The notes under the pieces are model-generated. The model was given only the letters and a program-made list of their open reading frames with translations, was not told the origin of the DNA and made no database searches. Both the position numbers and the translations under genes were made by a program. A stretch of 64,000 bases of DNA, from the NCBI GenBank assembly GCA_002049455.2, contig KV918795.1, forward strand, positions 327,670-391,669. The letters are read 5' to 3'. This DNA is from Porphyra umbilicalis. Taxonomy: Eukaryota; Rhodophyta; Bangiophyceae; Bangiales; Bangiaceae. Below, piece after piece: positions 42,797 to 54,600 of the stretch. The stretch's first letter is position 1; every line of letters starts with the position of its first letter.

Positions 42797-45007
42797 ATGG
42801 CCGACGGCGACGCACAAGGCGGCTCCACCTCCACCAACGGCATCAACTTCAACAACCTGAAAGTCATTGCGGTGGCAGCCTCGGACCCTTCTGCTGCCGA
42901 CGCAGCGCCAGTGACAACAGCCGCTGCCGTTGACGGTGCGCAGCAGTAGACGGGGGCGGACGCCGGTGTGCTCGCGCGGCAGCGGGCGCAACATACGGAG
43001 CACCCGCTGCTGCCGACGAAGGAGGAGCGGCTGCGAGGAGATATGTTGGAGCTCCGTGCCGAGGTCGCGGGGGCGCATGGCCGCCACGAGCAGAGCCAGC
43101 GACAGGCCACCGCCCAGACCAGCCCGCACGCCACCGGGGGGCGGGGAACACGTGGTGTGTCGTGGACCGACGAGGAACGGAACGTGCGTTCTTCTGTCTA
43201 CTAGGAGGCGACAATCAACGCCAAGGTGGATGTAACCCAGACCCTGCAGACATTTGATGAGGACGTGGCCGACCGCTTCTGCCATCGCCTACCCGGCGAC
43301 ATGTCCCAAGTGGCGCGCCGGCGGGCCCGGTCGACGCCGGCTATCATGAAGGAGCTCTGGTACGGCAATTTCACTGCCGTTTATCGCTTCAAGGAGTGCT
43401 ACCTGGCCGTGCTCAAGGTCAAGATGACTGGCCACCCATCGCCAGAGCAGCTCATCAATGCGGCCAAGGCCAAGTACAATGGCCTCAACCCGTACAACGG
43501 CCTCACCCCTTTTTTTGCCGTCAAGCTCTTCTGCCCGCCTTCAAGGAACTGGCGCATTCCGAGGGACCTGGCCAAGTTTGGGGGGGGCGCGACGGTAGTG
43601 GCGCTGAGAGGGGCCGCGTCGAAGGGGCACGACGGTCCGCTCGCACAGTCTGCGCCGTGCTCTGAGAGTCCTGACGCCGATCCACAAGCGCTGCTCGGCA
43701 ACGTTGACGACGAAGCCGAAGACAATGAGTTCCAAGACGACGGCAATGCGAGCGCCCTGCTTTCTTCTAATTTTCCACGGGGCAGAAGCACTCGCATCAA
43801 GAGCTTGTTTCAAGAGCGGCCGCTCGGCTGCAAAGCCTCCAAGGCCGCGTCCCGCTCGGAGATTCTCCTTCACCGCGATGCGACCGCCAACACGGCCGCG
43901 CTGGAGTCGCTGGCCAAGTCCGCTGAGCATCGCAACGAGTTGGACTTTTGTTCGACACCAGAGGCCGTCAACTCCGAGGAGGGCCGGAAGTGTTGGGCCC
44001 TGCAGATGCGCCGGCACCTAACGGGGGCAGAGAAGAACGTGGAGGGCAAGCGCACAATGGGTGGCGGGGAAGAAGAGAGAAGTGACGACGACGAAGCCGA
44101 GGCCGCATCTCGCGGCCTGAGCAGCGGCGGCGGCGGCACGGGCTGCCGCGGACGGGACGACTTGGAGCCCGCTATTGACGACGACGAGAGTCTGGACGAG
44201 CCAACTTTCGGGGCGCGCGGCGGACGCCGCCGCGGTGCTGGCAGCAGGCAGGGCGGGCGCGGTCGAGGCCGTGGGCGCGGTCGTGGCCGTAACTCCGTCC
44301 CCGTAGGACTCGCGCGCTGCAAGCATTCGCGGACTGCTCCTGCGGCGGGCGGAAGATATTCGTCGTCTTCTTCCTCTGCATCCTCTCTGCCGCCTGTTCC
44401 TCACGACTAAGCGCCGGACAAGACGTGGCCACACAAGTCGCCCTACGACAACGACGACAATGAGGAGGTCTTTAATATGGCTGATGACCATCTACAGGTG
44501 CCGCCGCCAACGCCTGCTGCCCCCTCCAAAGTCCACATGACCCGCCATTTGCCGCCGAGCACCACCGTTTAGGAGGCCGCGACGGACTCGGCCGCCATGA
44601 TCGCGGCCATACCGGCCACTTGGCAATCTGACGGTAGCGACGAGGGCTTGGGCAACGACGAAAGTGCACGGACGGACAAGGACCTGATGAAGAAGGACGA
44701 CGGCAGTGATGGCCGCGCTGGAGGCGGCCGCGCCCTTGGCGTCCACCGGGGCCGCAGAGTTACTGCATGTGCGGCCCTGCACTCTGACGGCACCGACGCG
44801 GACAGAGCCGACGTGGACGGCGATTGCGTTACGGACCGTGGAGCGCATGAGGAGGACTCAGGCGACCGCACTCGACACGGCCTCGTCACTACCAGCTGTC
44901 GCCGCCCACCTGTGGCGCCGCACCATGCGCGCAGTGAACTGCGCGCGCGGACTTCAGCAATGATGGCGGCCCGCGCCGCCACGTCGAGCTCCGATGAAGA
45001 AGAATAG
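42797..45007 (+). pseudogene. Myb/SANT-like Harbinger accessory protein with four in-frame stops
   Basis: ATG at 42797; one frame of 736 codons with no frameshift to TAG 45005-45007, interrupted by TAG 42947-42949, TAG 43202-43204, TAA 44408-44410 and TAG 44570-44572. At about 43,157 GVSWTDEERNVRSSVY begins a SANT-like domain. It continues after the second stop with TFDEDVADRFC, RARSTPAIMKELW, RFKECYLAVLKVKMTG and PSPEQLINAAKAKYNGLNPY, the pattern of Myb/SANT-like proteins encoded beside PIF/Harbinger transposases. These bind element ends and import the transposase. C-terminal parts are an Arg/Gly repeat (about 44,215-44,290) and acidic stretches ending SSSDEEE. It is convergent with the H3 transposase 1.7 kb away, so the two probably formed one element. 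Confidence 0.68.
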
Positions 45008-46692
45008 ATGAAGGTTGCGTGACTAAGCAGGACGGCCACCACCATCGTGGCCGACATCGAAAAGATGGCCACCGTCCGTTCCATCTGCGCAAAGTGACTG
45101 AATAGACCAGTCTGACAACCTTGGTAGCAGTTGTGTACATGGCCTTCGTGTTTTTTCTCACCTGGTACTAGGTCTTCGTGTCTCTGTGATTTTTTTTCCG
45201 TTTTTTTGTCTCAAGAACGCCTGAAAGCTGTACGGTACTATTTTTCTGCCTCTCCGAGTCACCAAAACGTTCATTGCGACGCACTAAGGCGCATGGCTTG
45301 GACATAAACCATATTGGCGCCCCGAGAGCTTATCAATGACACACGCGTTAACGCTCACCATGCACGAATCCTGGAGCCTGCCTCAGGGATGTCTCGACCG
45401 CATTCGTGACGTACATATGCGGTGGTGGTGAGGGGTGATGCTTGCGGACGTGTCAGAAAAGCGCTTTTCCATACGATGCCAGATTCCAGATCGGGGCAAT
45501 TGCAAAATGGGTCGGGGGGGGCTACACGCCTGACAGTGAGAATGGACTCACGTCCCCCGCGAGACGAATGAGGTCCAGGCACAAGATCTGGACAGCGACT
45601 CAAGTAGCACGCCTCAGCCTAGTACACCGATTCGAACTGATTCGGCGCCTCTATCAGAAACTGGTCAGGACCCGTTTCGGATTGCCTGAGACGAAGACTA
45701 AGGGGCGGTTTTCGAGAGACAGAAACCCAGAAACACAGCTCGGTGTATCTGAGCTCTACGAAACTCCTTGAGCGCCTTCATTTTTCCCCTGAGGATACAT
45801 GCCGTAGAGACCAGTTCTATTCTTTCTCGTGGTCTGAGAACGTCTGGAACAGCTCACAGAAAAATGTTATTTCATGCTTCTAATCACACGAAAAAGACAT
45901 TTTGCAGTTCATTTTTAGTGCGCCTGCCGCTGGAAATCGTAGAGCAGCGCATGCACGCCGCCACTCACATCCCTGCTGAAACCCCCGAGCCCCCACGCAT
46001 GCCCCAGCGCACGTTCGCACCCGCCCACCGCAAGCGCATAATCTGACGCATAGCACAGAGTGCATAGGAGCTTCTGTTCAGAGGCCCATCCAGGAAAAGA
46101 CCCAGAGACTCACTGCACTTCGTGAAGCAATACACGGTGCTCATTGTCGGCCTGCTAAGGGGTTGCTTTCGGCCGCACGCCTACGGCAACGGGGACTTCA
46201 ACATATCGAGTACTGACTGCTGGGCTATGGGCAACATTCCTAGCAGTTGCTGGCAAAAAAACAAAGGGAGGAAATGATACCGAGGAAGAAGAAAACCCGC
46301 AAAGCGGGAAAAAAAATCCGTGATGGCTTGCTTTCTGCGATAGGCACGCCACCGCTACTCCACACTCACAAGAGAGGTCCAACTCACAAATACGGCAGCA
46401 ATAAGCGGCCAAGATTGGCATAGATGTGCTCCAAAAGGTCATGCAGCAGCGCAAAATGAGCGTCCGTGTCCTTGGCGTCGCAATCCGCCCCGTCGGTGTA
46501 CTGTTGCGAGCCGACGGCGATGTCGTGCTCGGCTTCATGGCCGTTGGAGGTGCTTTGGCCGCCCGTCTCTATGGACACAAGACGGCGCCACATGCCACAG
46601 ACACTCGGCCCGTCGTCAACGACAAACGCCGCTTAGTCGCCCCGAAAGGCACCCTGACCGCCAATGGCCTCGTTGCGCGCAGCGCTCCGCTG
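45008..46692. other. No recognisable gene
   Basis: Space between the Myb-like gene and the H3 transposase. A T-run-rich stretch (45,187-45,210) lies downstream of the Myb-like gene and an A-rich purine stretch at 46,250-46,320. Nothing coding recognised. Confidence 0.45.
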
Positions 46693-47847
46693 CTACTGCA
46701 TCAGCTGCTGCGCCAAATAGTCCTCTCGGGTACACTCAATGGCCATGTTATGCAGGATGACCGCCGCCTTGCCGGTGTTGATCTTGCGGAAGACAGACGT
46801 GACACGCGCCGGGCGCAAGACAATGTTGAGGCGTGAGGGCATCACCGCGTACAGTCTCTCGGCGTGTTTGCGGACAGCTTCTTGAAAGCGGTTGTAAACC
46901 GCACGTTTGCGGGTGTCGGGGAAAAGGTAAGGTGTCGCAAACAAGGCATATCATGGATTACCTCGATCGGCCTTGTAGAAGAGCAAGCGACGGGTCCGGC
47001 CATTCAGTGTGTAGGACATGCTCCGCGGCGGCCACACGCCAAGACTGACATCCAGCATTAGCGGGGAGGACGCCAGCACGTTCGTGTCGGTATTACTCTC
47101 AGGCGCCTCAATGAAAAATGCCAGATGTAGGTGTCCTCATCGCACACACGCTCGATCACCACGAAACGCTTACCCTTGCGGTCGTGGTACTGGCCGGCGA
47201 GGGCCTTGGGGCATTTCAGCCACTGCCAAGGAGTACAAACGATGGCGCCAATGCATCCCGGCATGCCACGGGCAGCGTTACGGGTAAGGATGTGCTTCAG
47301 CTTCTCCTCCGTTGGGTGGCACAGAAACGTCGGCTCGCACTTGTTGACAATAAACTCGGTCAAGCGTCTCGTGGCCTCGGCGATGGTGGACCGCGACAGG
47401 CGGCAATACTCATGATGGCGGTCGTGCGGCTCGCCATACCCCAGCACTCTTAGCGCCGCAACCAGCTTCTGGATTTGGTTTTAGGCGCCCGGTTGCGTCG
47501 GCGCCCCGCCTCCACCACGGCTCATCGCGCACGGCCACGTAGAGCCGCTTGAGGACCAACCGCGGCATGCGATGGCGCTTGTCGAAATCCTGCTCGCTGT
47601 AGACAGGGGGCTCTTCCCCGACGCCGAAGTACTCGCGCATGATCAAGTGCGCTCCGAGGTCGAAGTCACGGTGCCGACTGGGTCGACGTCCCGGCCTAAA
47701 GCTTCCCACTGGCCGCTTGTCGACGCGCCCACCGGCAGCACGCAGAGCCCTCCGCATGATGAGGCCGGCCCTGGCCCCGAGCACCATGGCAACGTCCAGG
47801 TCCTCATAAAATTGGCCATCATCAACCGAGCGCGCACTGGTGCCCAT
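46693..47847 (-). pseudogene. PIF/Harbinger-type transposase, frameshifted (H3)
   Basis: ATG at 47845-47847 ([11 protein letters not shown]). The N-terminal part reads [40 protein letters not shown] and [12 protein letters not shown]. In a shifted frame come [59 protein letters not shown] and SNTDTNVL. The C-terminal part (RKAVYNR-type block, RPARVTSVFRKINTGKAAVI, LHNMAIE) ends at 46,693. At least two frameshifts exist (near 47,450 and 47,100). The first catalytic Asp (G-x-I-D-C) is Val (47238-47240), so it could not cleave even if the frames were joined. Same lineage as H1 and H2, different from H4. Confidence 0.82.
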
Positions 47848-47985
47848 ACCGCAGCGGTCCGGTGCGGGTCCGCAAGTAAAGCGGTCCGGTGCGGGTCCGC
47901 AAAGGGACGGTGCACACGACGGTGATGCGCGTGATGGCGGTGCGCGCGAAGGTGCTGCACTCCAGGGTGCTGCACGACAGAGTTG

Positions 47986-48135
47986 TGCGCGCGACGGTGG
48001 TGCGCGCGACGGTGTTGTGCGCGACGGTGGTGGGCACGATGGTGGTGCGCGCGACTGTGGTGCGCGCGACGGTGGTGCGTGCGACGGTGGTGCGCGCGAC
48101 GGTGGTGCGCGCGACGGTGGTGCGCGCGACGGTGG
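47986..48135. repeat. Ten tandem units of 15 bp
   Basis: TGCGCGCGACGGTGG repeated ten times with few substitutions, plus a few degenerate units before it (from about 47,924). Being a multiple of three it opens frames on both strands (RDGGA repeats, HHRRA repeats). It lies 138 bp upstream of the H3 transposase ATG. Confidence 0.9.
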
Positions 48136-49152
48136 GGCAGACCGTGGGCTGCACGGCGAGGACAGTCACCGGTGGTCCTCACGACCGTGGCGGTGGCCTG
48201 GCTGCAGCCACGGTAACCCGCCGGGCCCCTGCCCTCAAATCAGCGCGGGAGGTGCAGGCCTGAATGGCCCGGGTGGTCAGGCAGGTCAGCCCATCCTGCT
48301 TCACCGGCTCCCATGTGGCCATCCTGCAGTGTACCCTCTCACACGAGGGCATTTGCGGGAGTGCCACCACGAGATACGGGCGGTGTGCCGAGCTGGCCTC
48401 ACCGGCCCTCGCGTGGCCGCAACGCAGTGTCATCGCGTGAATCTGGCCCCTTCAAAGGTTGCTTCCGGACCACACGGGCGCGCGGCCCGGATCGTCTGAA
48501 CGCTCATCGCGAGATATTCAGGGCCGCTGCGGGTGGGGGGCAGGTGAGTCCAATTGGGGCTCTCCAAGCGTCCTCCACGGCTCGTTGTTGTTGATTCGGG
48601 GAACGACGAGGTGTCAAGGGGAGAGAGTGAAGCGGCACTGCAAGGTCTGGCAGTTCAGATTCTCGGCAGGGACCGGAACTCTAGTGCTCAGCGGGGGCGC
48701 GACTGCGGCGGCTACGTTTCGCGCGCGACCGAGCCGCCTGCGATGTCTTGTCCGGCTATGCACGTGTGCCAGAAATTCCCGCGGTGGGATGGATCTGGGA
48801 TCAAGCGGGACACACGTGGTGACCGCTGCGGTCGTCGACGTCGCCAGTTTGGTTTTGACAGGGCACAAATTCGCTCTAGATGGTTCTGATGGCGTCGGTA
48901 AAATGGTGAGATCGTCCGCACACAGGCCTTCCACGCGCACACAGGCCTCAGATTACTGAACAGCTTCGTACCCCCCAATATTTTGTCTACGTGGACTTAC
49001 CTCGCCGTTTTCATTGGATGCCCCGCGTTAGCGGACGGTTCCGCATAGCCGGCATTGCTGGCAGCGGTGTTTGCTGCATAGGACTGCCACGTCGCGCTCC
49101 GTTAGCCACGTGGTTGCAAACGTTGCGGAACCCGACATTGGTGGCTCTGCTC
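48136..49152. other. No recognisable gene
   Basis: GC-rich to about 48.5 kb, mixed after that. No motif recognised. Confidence 0.45.
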
Positions 49153-50664
49153 TAAGGCTTTAATGAGTCATCTTGGGCACGAGCACCGACGCTTTCGGAG
49201 GATCGCGCCAAGCTGAAGGCGCGGCTGGTCGTCCGAGGCTGCGACGACGGCCATCAGGCGTCCGTGATGCGTACCTACCCGACCTTCGGGCGTGCCACGA
49301 TCCGCTTGGTGATCGCGCTGATGACTGAGCATGGCCGGGTGCCACGCTCGGTCAACGGGCGCACGACATTTTTATCAGGCTTTCGGCTCTGGCAGCTGCG
49401 TAAGTGCGCTTGTGGGCTGATAGGCTCGGTCCGCCGCTGGTATGAGGCGGTGGTGGCGCTTCTGCTCTCGCTGGGCTACAATCGCTGCGAGGTCAACCAA
49501 GGGCTTTTCTTTCGTTTCGTTTGCAATCACTTTCTGTTTGTCATTGCGACCCACGTGAAAGACGTCCTGTGCGGTGGACAAGCCAACGAGGGTCAGCGGT
49601 TTGTGACCGCCCTGCGCAAGTCCTTCGCCGTTGGGCCGACCCGCAGCTCAGTGAAGGTCGGCACCCCGACCTTCACTGAGCTGCGGGTCGTCACGGACGC
49701 AGACCCATCGTCGGGCTCCCTCACCATCAAGGTCGACCAAGACCACAACCTGTCCACCATCGACGCCGTCCTCATCTTGGAGGCGCGGATCTCCAACAAC
49801 GCGGCGGCGGTGTCCTGGGCGGCACTGACCAAGTACCGGTGGTTGGTTGGCGCTTTTTCTTTGGATTCCTGGCAGACACAGCCGTATTTGGCGTGCGCGT
49901 CGTCGCTCCTCGCCCGGCGCTCTCATGAGGTCGTGGTGAAGGACCTGATGAACTAAAACAGCTGCATTGGTGCTGCCGAGTCGGATTGTGGACTGCCCCT
50001 GCTCTACCAGCACATTGGGGCGCTGTACCGCCTCGTCCTTATCACGGACGCTTCGAGTATCACTCTCCATTCGGCCACGGCCAAGACCGGCTACTTGCTG
50101 CTACCGCCCGAGGACGTCTCGCGCGGCGCCCTGCAGCCTGACACGGCGCTGACCCTACTCGTTTTGAGCTCTCACCGGCAGCGGCAGGTGACGCATAGCA
50201 CGTTTGCCTCTCAACCGTACGCACTGCTCTACGGGATGCGTGCCGCCATCAAGACGGCAAGCGTGCCGGCGCACCTGACAGAAGGGACGGACGCGGCGCT
50301 GCCTCCCAGCGACGCCTTCACGCACTGCCACGGCCTTTTTATCACCATTCAGGGCGCCGGCCTGAGCCGACTGAAAGAGAGGAATGCCGCCACTGCAGCG
50401 CTGAGGCACATGTACCTGTCCGCCACCATGTTGTCGCTGACGTGGCTCCCCGCGACGGGTCAGGTTGCCGACTCTCTGACTAAGCCGGCTTGTTCTGCCT
50501 CTCTGCGTGGGATGCTTCGCTCCGGGCGGTACGGCCTGCACCCCGTTAACGCGCTGATGAAGACCCACCAGACGGACCGGACGGACCTGGACGCCGCCTT
50601 GCTCCTGTCTTCCGTCCACGGGGAGGCTCCGTCGGTTAACCCATTCAGGCTCTCCGTGCTTTAA
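49153..50664 (+). pseudogene. Copia-like reverse transcriptase and RNase H, 5' half missing
   Basis: One frame from about 49,153 to TAA at 50662-50664 with a single internal TAA (49954-49956). It starts within the RT: AKLKARLVVRGCDDGHQ, then PTFGRATIRLVIALM, RKCACGLIGSVRRWYEA, GYNRCEVNQGLFFRF and IATHVKDVLCGG (the YVDD-type box, with Lys for the first Asp). RNase H follows: LVLITDASSITLHSATAK, FASQPYALLYGMRAA and WLPATGQVADSLTKPA. No gag, protease or integrase precedes it; sequence just upstream is unrelated. It starts about where the integrase gene at 28.2-30.7 kb stops, so the two may be halves of one element. The altered YVDD box makes the RT inactive. Confidence 0.78.
49637..49690. repeat. 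Perfect palindrome in the RT frame, 25-bp arms
   Basis: Arms 49637-49661 and 49666-49690 (CGACCCGCAGCTCAGTGAAG and on) are exact inverses around the loop CACC. The reading frame stays open through it; the right arm fits the expected RT sequence (PTFTELRV), so the left arm looks like the added copy. Confidence 0.92.
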
Positions 50665-50688
50665 TGATAGACGTGGATGTGAACTAGT

Positions 50689-50861
50689 TGGGATGGGGGG
50701 AACTACTGCCTATCACGCCAGCGGACAATCGGGTGGGCGCCGGTTGTCTGGGGGCGCCGGTCTGCTGGAAGCGCCGGTCGCCCACGCGGGCCAGCACCGC
50801 CCACGCGAGAAAGAATCGCCCGTGCGGAACAACACCGTCGCGGCCGCCCTGGACGGGGTGC
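50689..50861 (+). repeat. Dispersed repeat R1, copy 2 (possible 3' LTR piece)
   Basis: Starts TGGGATGGGGGG 24 bp after the RNase H stop codon, the usual place of a 3' LTR. Shares about 175 bp with 22,226-22,398. Confidence 0.6.
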
Positions 50862-51195
50862 GTTGGAGCACTCCCACGATTGTCGGGCCAACGGTCTGTA
50901 ATCGTGAAAAGGAATCGCTTCAAGTTGCCCTGCGAGGGGTCAGTTGCGAACGGGCCGACGCGTTGCCAACGGGCAATGGAATGGGTGAAATAGAGTGAGC
51001 TACCTTTCAAAGATCTGAGCGCCGTTGGCCTTGGCGTTATCGGCCGCACTGGGTGGTTTCTAACGAAGGACACGTATCAGCGCCGTCGCAAGTATCGAAA
51101 TGAAGAGGCGTCGGTCGAATACGTGCCGTACAGGTCACGGAAAGCGTGTCAACGGAGCCAGAATTGGCCAAATTAAGGCAATCTAGCGAGACACG
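50862..51195. other. No recognisable gene
   Basis: Between repeat R1 and Copia-2; might be LTR remainder, but no similarity to the left copy was found. Confidence 0.4.
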
Positions 51196-51613
51196 TGGTA
51201 AAACGCAGTGAATATAGGGGTTCGAGGACCACGGTGATGTGGTTGAGTGGCTTGAGCTTGTGTGTGTGTGTGCGAACGTGCTTTGTTGGTTGTCCTACGG
51301 TTCGCCCGCCTCTCCCATCCGAGAGCACCTCTCAAATAGTCCCCACCGGCCCAAGTGCTCCCCCCTCTCGCGCCCACACCGACGCCCACGCCCTCGCACC
51401 AATTCGAATCACTCCCCAAATCAACAACCACTAGAGCAAAGCGAAGATCAAATCCAAAACATGCCAAAAATAACGCCCCAAGATCACCCAACACGAATGA
51501 GTGCAACTTGACCACGTCTTGTCAATGTACCATGTGGGGTACCATAAGGGTCACCGGCCATCATCCAACCGCGAACCGCCAGTGGAGTCGGCGACGAGCA
51601 TCACAGTCCAACA
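51196..51613 (-). repeat. 3' LTR of Copia-2
   Basis: 418 bp; reverse complement starts TGTTGGACTG. Highly similar to both Copia-1 LTRs. Confidence 0.9.
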
Positions 51614-51648
51614 CTCCTCCTTGCTTTTTGCCGCGGCGGTTCTTGTAT

Positions 51649-54600
51649 TCACCAAAGCCCCATGGCCTTGACATGCTTGTCGAGCTTGGTCCTGCCGAGC
51701 TTCTTCGTCATCGGGTCCGCCACCATGTCGTCAGTTACACAATGCTCCAGTGTCACCTTGTCCGTCGTGATGGCCTCGCGCACGAAGTGGTATCGAATGT
51801 CGATGTGCTTGGTGCGCTTGTGCTCGACGGGGTTCTTGGAGAAGTCAATGCACCCGCTGTTGTCGACCTTGATGTTGATCGGCCCGCCCGAGATTGCTGA
51901 TCGCAGCCCTTGAGATGCCACGCCTTGAACGAGCTTGTTCAGCCAAACGGCTTCCTTGCTGGCCTCACATAGAGCAATGTCTTCGGCTTCCATCGTCGAC
52001 AGCGCCACCGTCTTCTGCAACTTAGAACCCTAGCTAACAGCTGCTCCGCCAAAGATGAAGGTGAAGCCCGTCGTAGAACGTCGCGTCTCGTGGTCACCCG
52101 CCTAGTCGGCATCACCAAAGCCTTGTAGATCACAGGAAGAGTTTTTGTCGAAGACCAGCCCCTTGTCCATTGAACTCTAGACGTACCGCAGAACGCGCTT
52201 GATCGCCGCCAAATGCTCCTTGCCGTAGCACCAGACAAACCGACTCAGCTGTCTGATGGCGAGGGCGAGGTCAGGACGCGTCCCGACCATTAGGTACGTA
52301 ACACTGCTGACGGCTTCGCGGTAGGGCAGCCCGTCGTCGCTCTCGATGGCCTTGACCAGCTGCAGGCCCACTCTCAGCGGCGTTCCGATCGGGTTGCACT
52401 TCGCCATCCCGAACTTCTCCAGCACTTGCCCCGCGTACTTGCCCTGCGACAGCTTGAGGGTGCTCAACGCCTTGTCACGTCTTCTCTCTAGCCCGAGGAT
52501 GGCCTTCGCCTCGCCCATGTCCTTCATCTCAAAACACTTGTGCAGAGCGTCCTTAATTTTGTAGATCGCCGCCAGGCTTGATGCCACCAAAAGAAGATTG
52601 TCGACGTACACCAGGACGATGATGATTTTGCTGTCATCCATAAGGAGGTAGAGGCATGCATCAGGGTCAATGTTGTCAAACCCCTGCGACTTGAGGAAGG
52701 CGTCGAGCTTGGCGTACCACATCTTGGGGGCTTGCTTCAGCCCAAACAGCGCTTGAAGGAGACGACACACCTTGTCAGGATACGTCGGATCGACATAGCC
52801 GTCTGGCTGCTCCATGTACACCTCCTCGTCGAGGTCGCCGTTGAGAAACGCCGTCTTGACGTCCATCTGATGTAGCACCCACCCGTTCGCCGCCGTCATC
52901 GCCAGGATGCATCGGATTGTAGTGAGCTTGGCCACCGGCGCGAACGTCTCGATGAAGTCCAGCCCCTTGATCTGCCGGTTCTCCATGCAGTACAGGCGCG
53001 CCTTGTGCCGCGTCGTGTTGTTCCCGTTCTTGTCAACCTTGTTCTTGACCTTGTCAACCCACTTGCCCTTCAGCACGCGTCGCCTGGCCGGGCGATCCGC
53101 CAAGCGCCAAGTCTTGTTCTTGCGGATGGCCTCCATTTCCTCATCCATGGCAATCTTCCACGTAGCCGATTCTTGCCCTTGTACGGCTTGCACGTACGTC
53201 GTGGGCGCCTCGTCAGCAACCAGGCTCACCGGTCGCCAGTACGCGACGGGTGGTCGCCGCGCTCTGCCGCTCCGACGCAGCGTGTCTTGAGAGCTGCCAC
53301 TACCTTGATTGTCGTCCGCGGACTTGTCAGATCCATCGTCTTGCTTGTCGTCCTTGTCGTCCTTGTCAACATCTACGTCTTCGCCGTCGCTTGCAGAGCG
53401 CAAACCCGTCTCGACTTCGACAACTTCGTCGTCGGGAAGCTCTTCCGCAATTTCTTCGACCTCGGTTTCGACCGTCTCTGCGAACACGACGCTTCGTGCC
53501 TTGACGACCTTTCCGTCGTCAAGGATGACCTTGTCCGCCTTGCCGCCGTCGGGATAGCCTAAGAAGACGCCCTTCGCCGCCTTGTCGCCAAACGTGCCGT
53601 CGATACGACTCTCGTGCAGCACGATCCAGCATGTCGACCCAAACACCCGCATGTGGCTTACGTTGGGCTTATTCCCGGTCCACAGCTCAGAATGCGTCTT
53701 GCCGACGGGAAGCGCCCGGCTGGTGACGCGGTTCTTGATGTACACCGCCGTCTTGATGGCATCCGCCCAAACAAAATCCTGATCGACGTCCTTGTGTCGC
53801 ATCATGGTGCGAGCCATCTCCAAGAGAATTCGGTTGAGCCGCGCAGCAACCCCATTCTGCTGCGGCATGTCGGGCACCGTCGTCTGGTGCGCCGTGCTGT
53901 TCTCATCGTGAAGAGCCTTGAATGCGTTCGACACGTTTTCGCCACCATTGTCGGATCGCAGGATCTTGATCTTGGTTCCCGTGTGCAGCTGGGTCTTAAT
54001 CAGCCACTTCTTGTACTCAGAGAGCAGATCGCTCTTCTTATGCAGAAAGAACACGTCGGTCCAACGGGAGAAGTCGTCGGTGAAGGTGCCAAAGTAGAGC
54101 GCACCGCCACGCGACGGCTCCGACATTGGCCCGCCCAGGTCCGAGTGCACGAGCTGCAGGCGCTTGGTCACTCGACCTCCTCCTGCACTAGAGATACGCG
54201 TCATAGCCGCCTTCCCATACACGCACGGCTCGCAGACGTCCTTGACCGTCATGATAGAGCACTTGAGTCCATCGATGTCCTTTTTCTTGATCATCCACTT
54301 AACGCCAGCAACGTTGACGTGCCCAAGGCGCTCATGCCAGAGCTGAAAAGAGGCCACCGCAGCAACATCCAACAGTGGAGCCATGTCCAGGTGGTAGAGC
54401 TCACTCTTCCGCGTCCCGCACGCAGCGACCTTGTCGCTAATCTCAATAATCGTCTTACCGCCCTTGAATGACACTGCCGCACCACGCTCCTCCATCATGC
54501 CGACCGACATGAGGTTGAAGCCCATAGAAGGAATATGAAGTACCTTCTCCAACTTGATCTTGCGCGTCTTGCCGTGAACAACGACATTGACCACGACGGT

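Noticed and set aside
47643-48182. His/Arg-rich minus-strand frame
   Set aside because: Produced by the 15-bp tandem repeat and then running out of frame over the H3 transposase.
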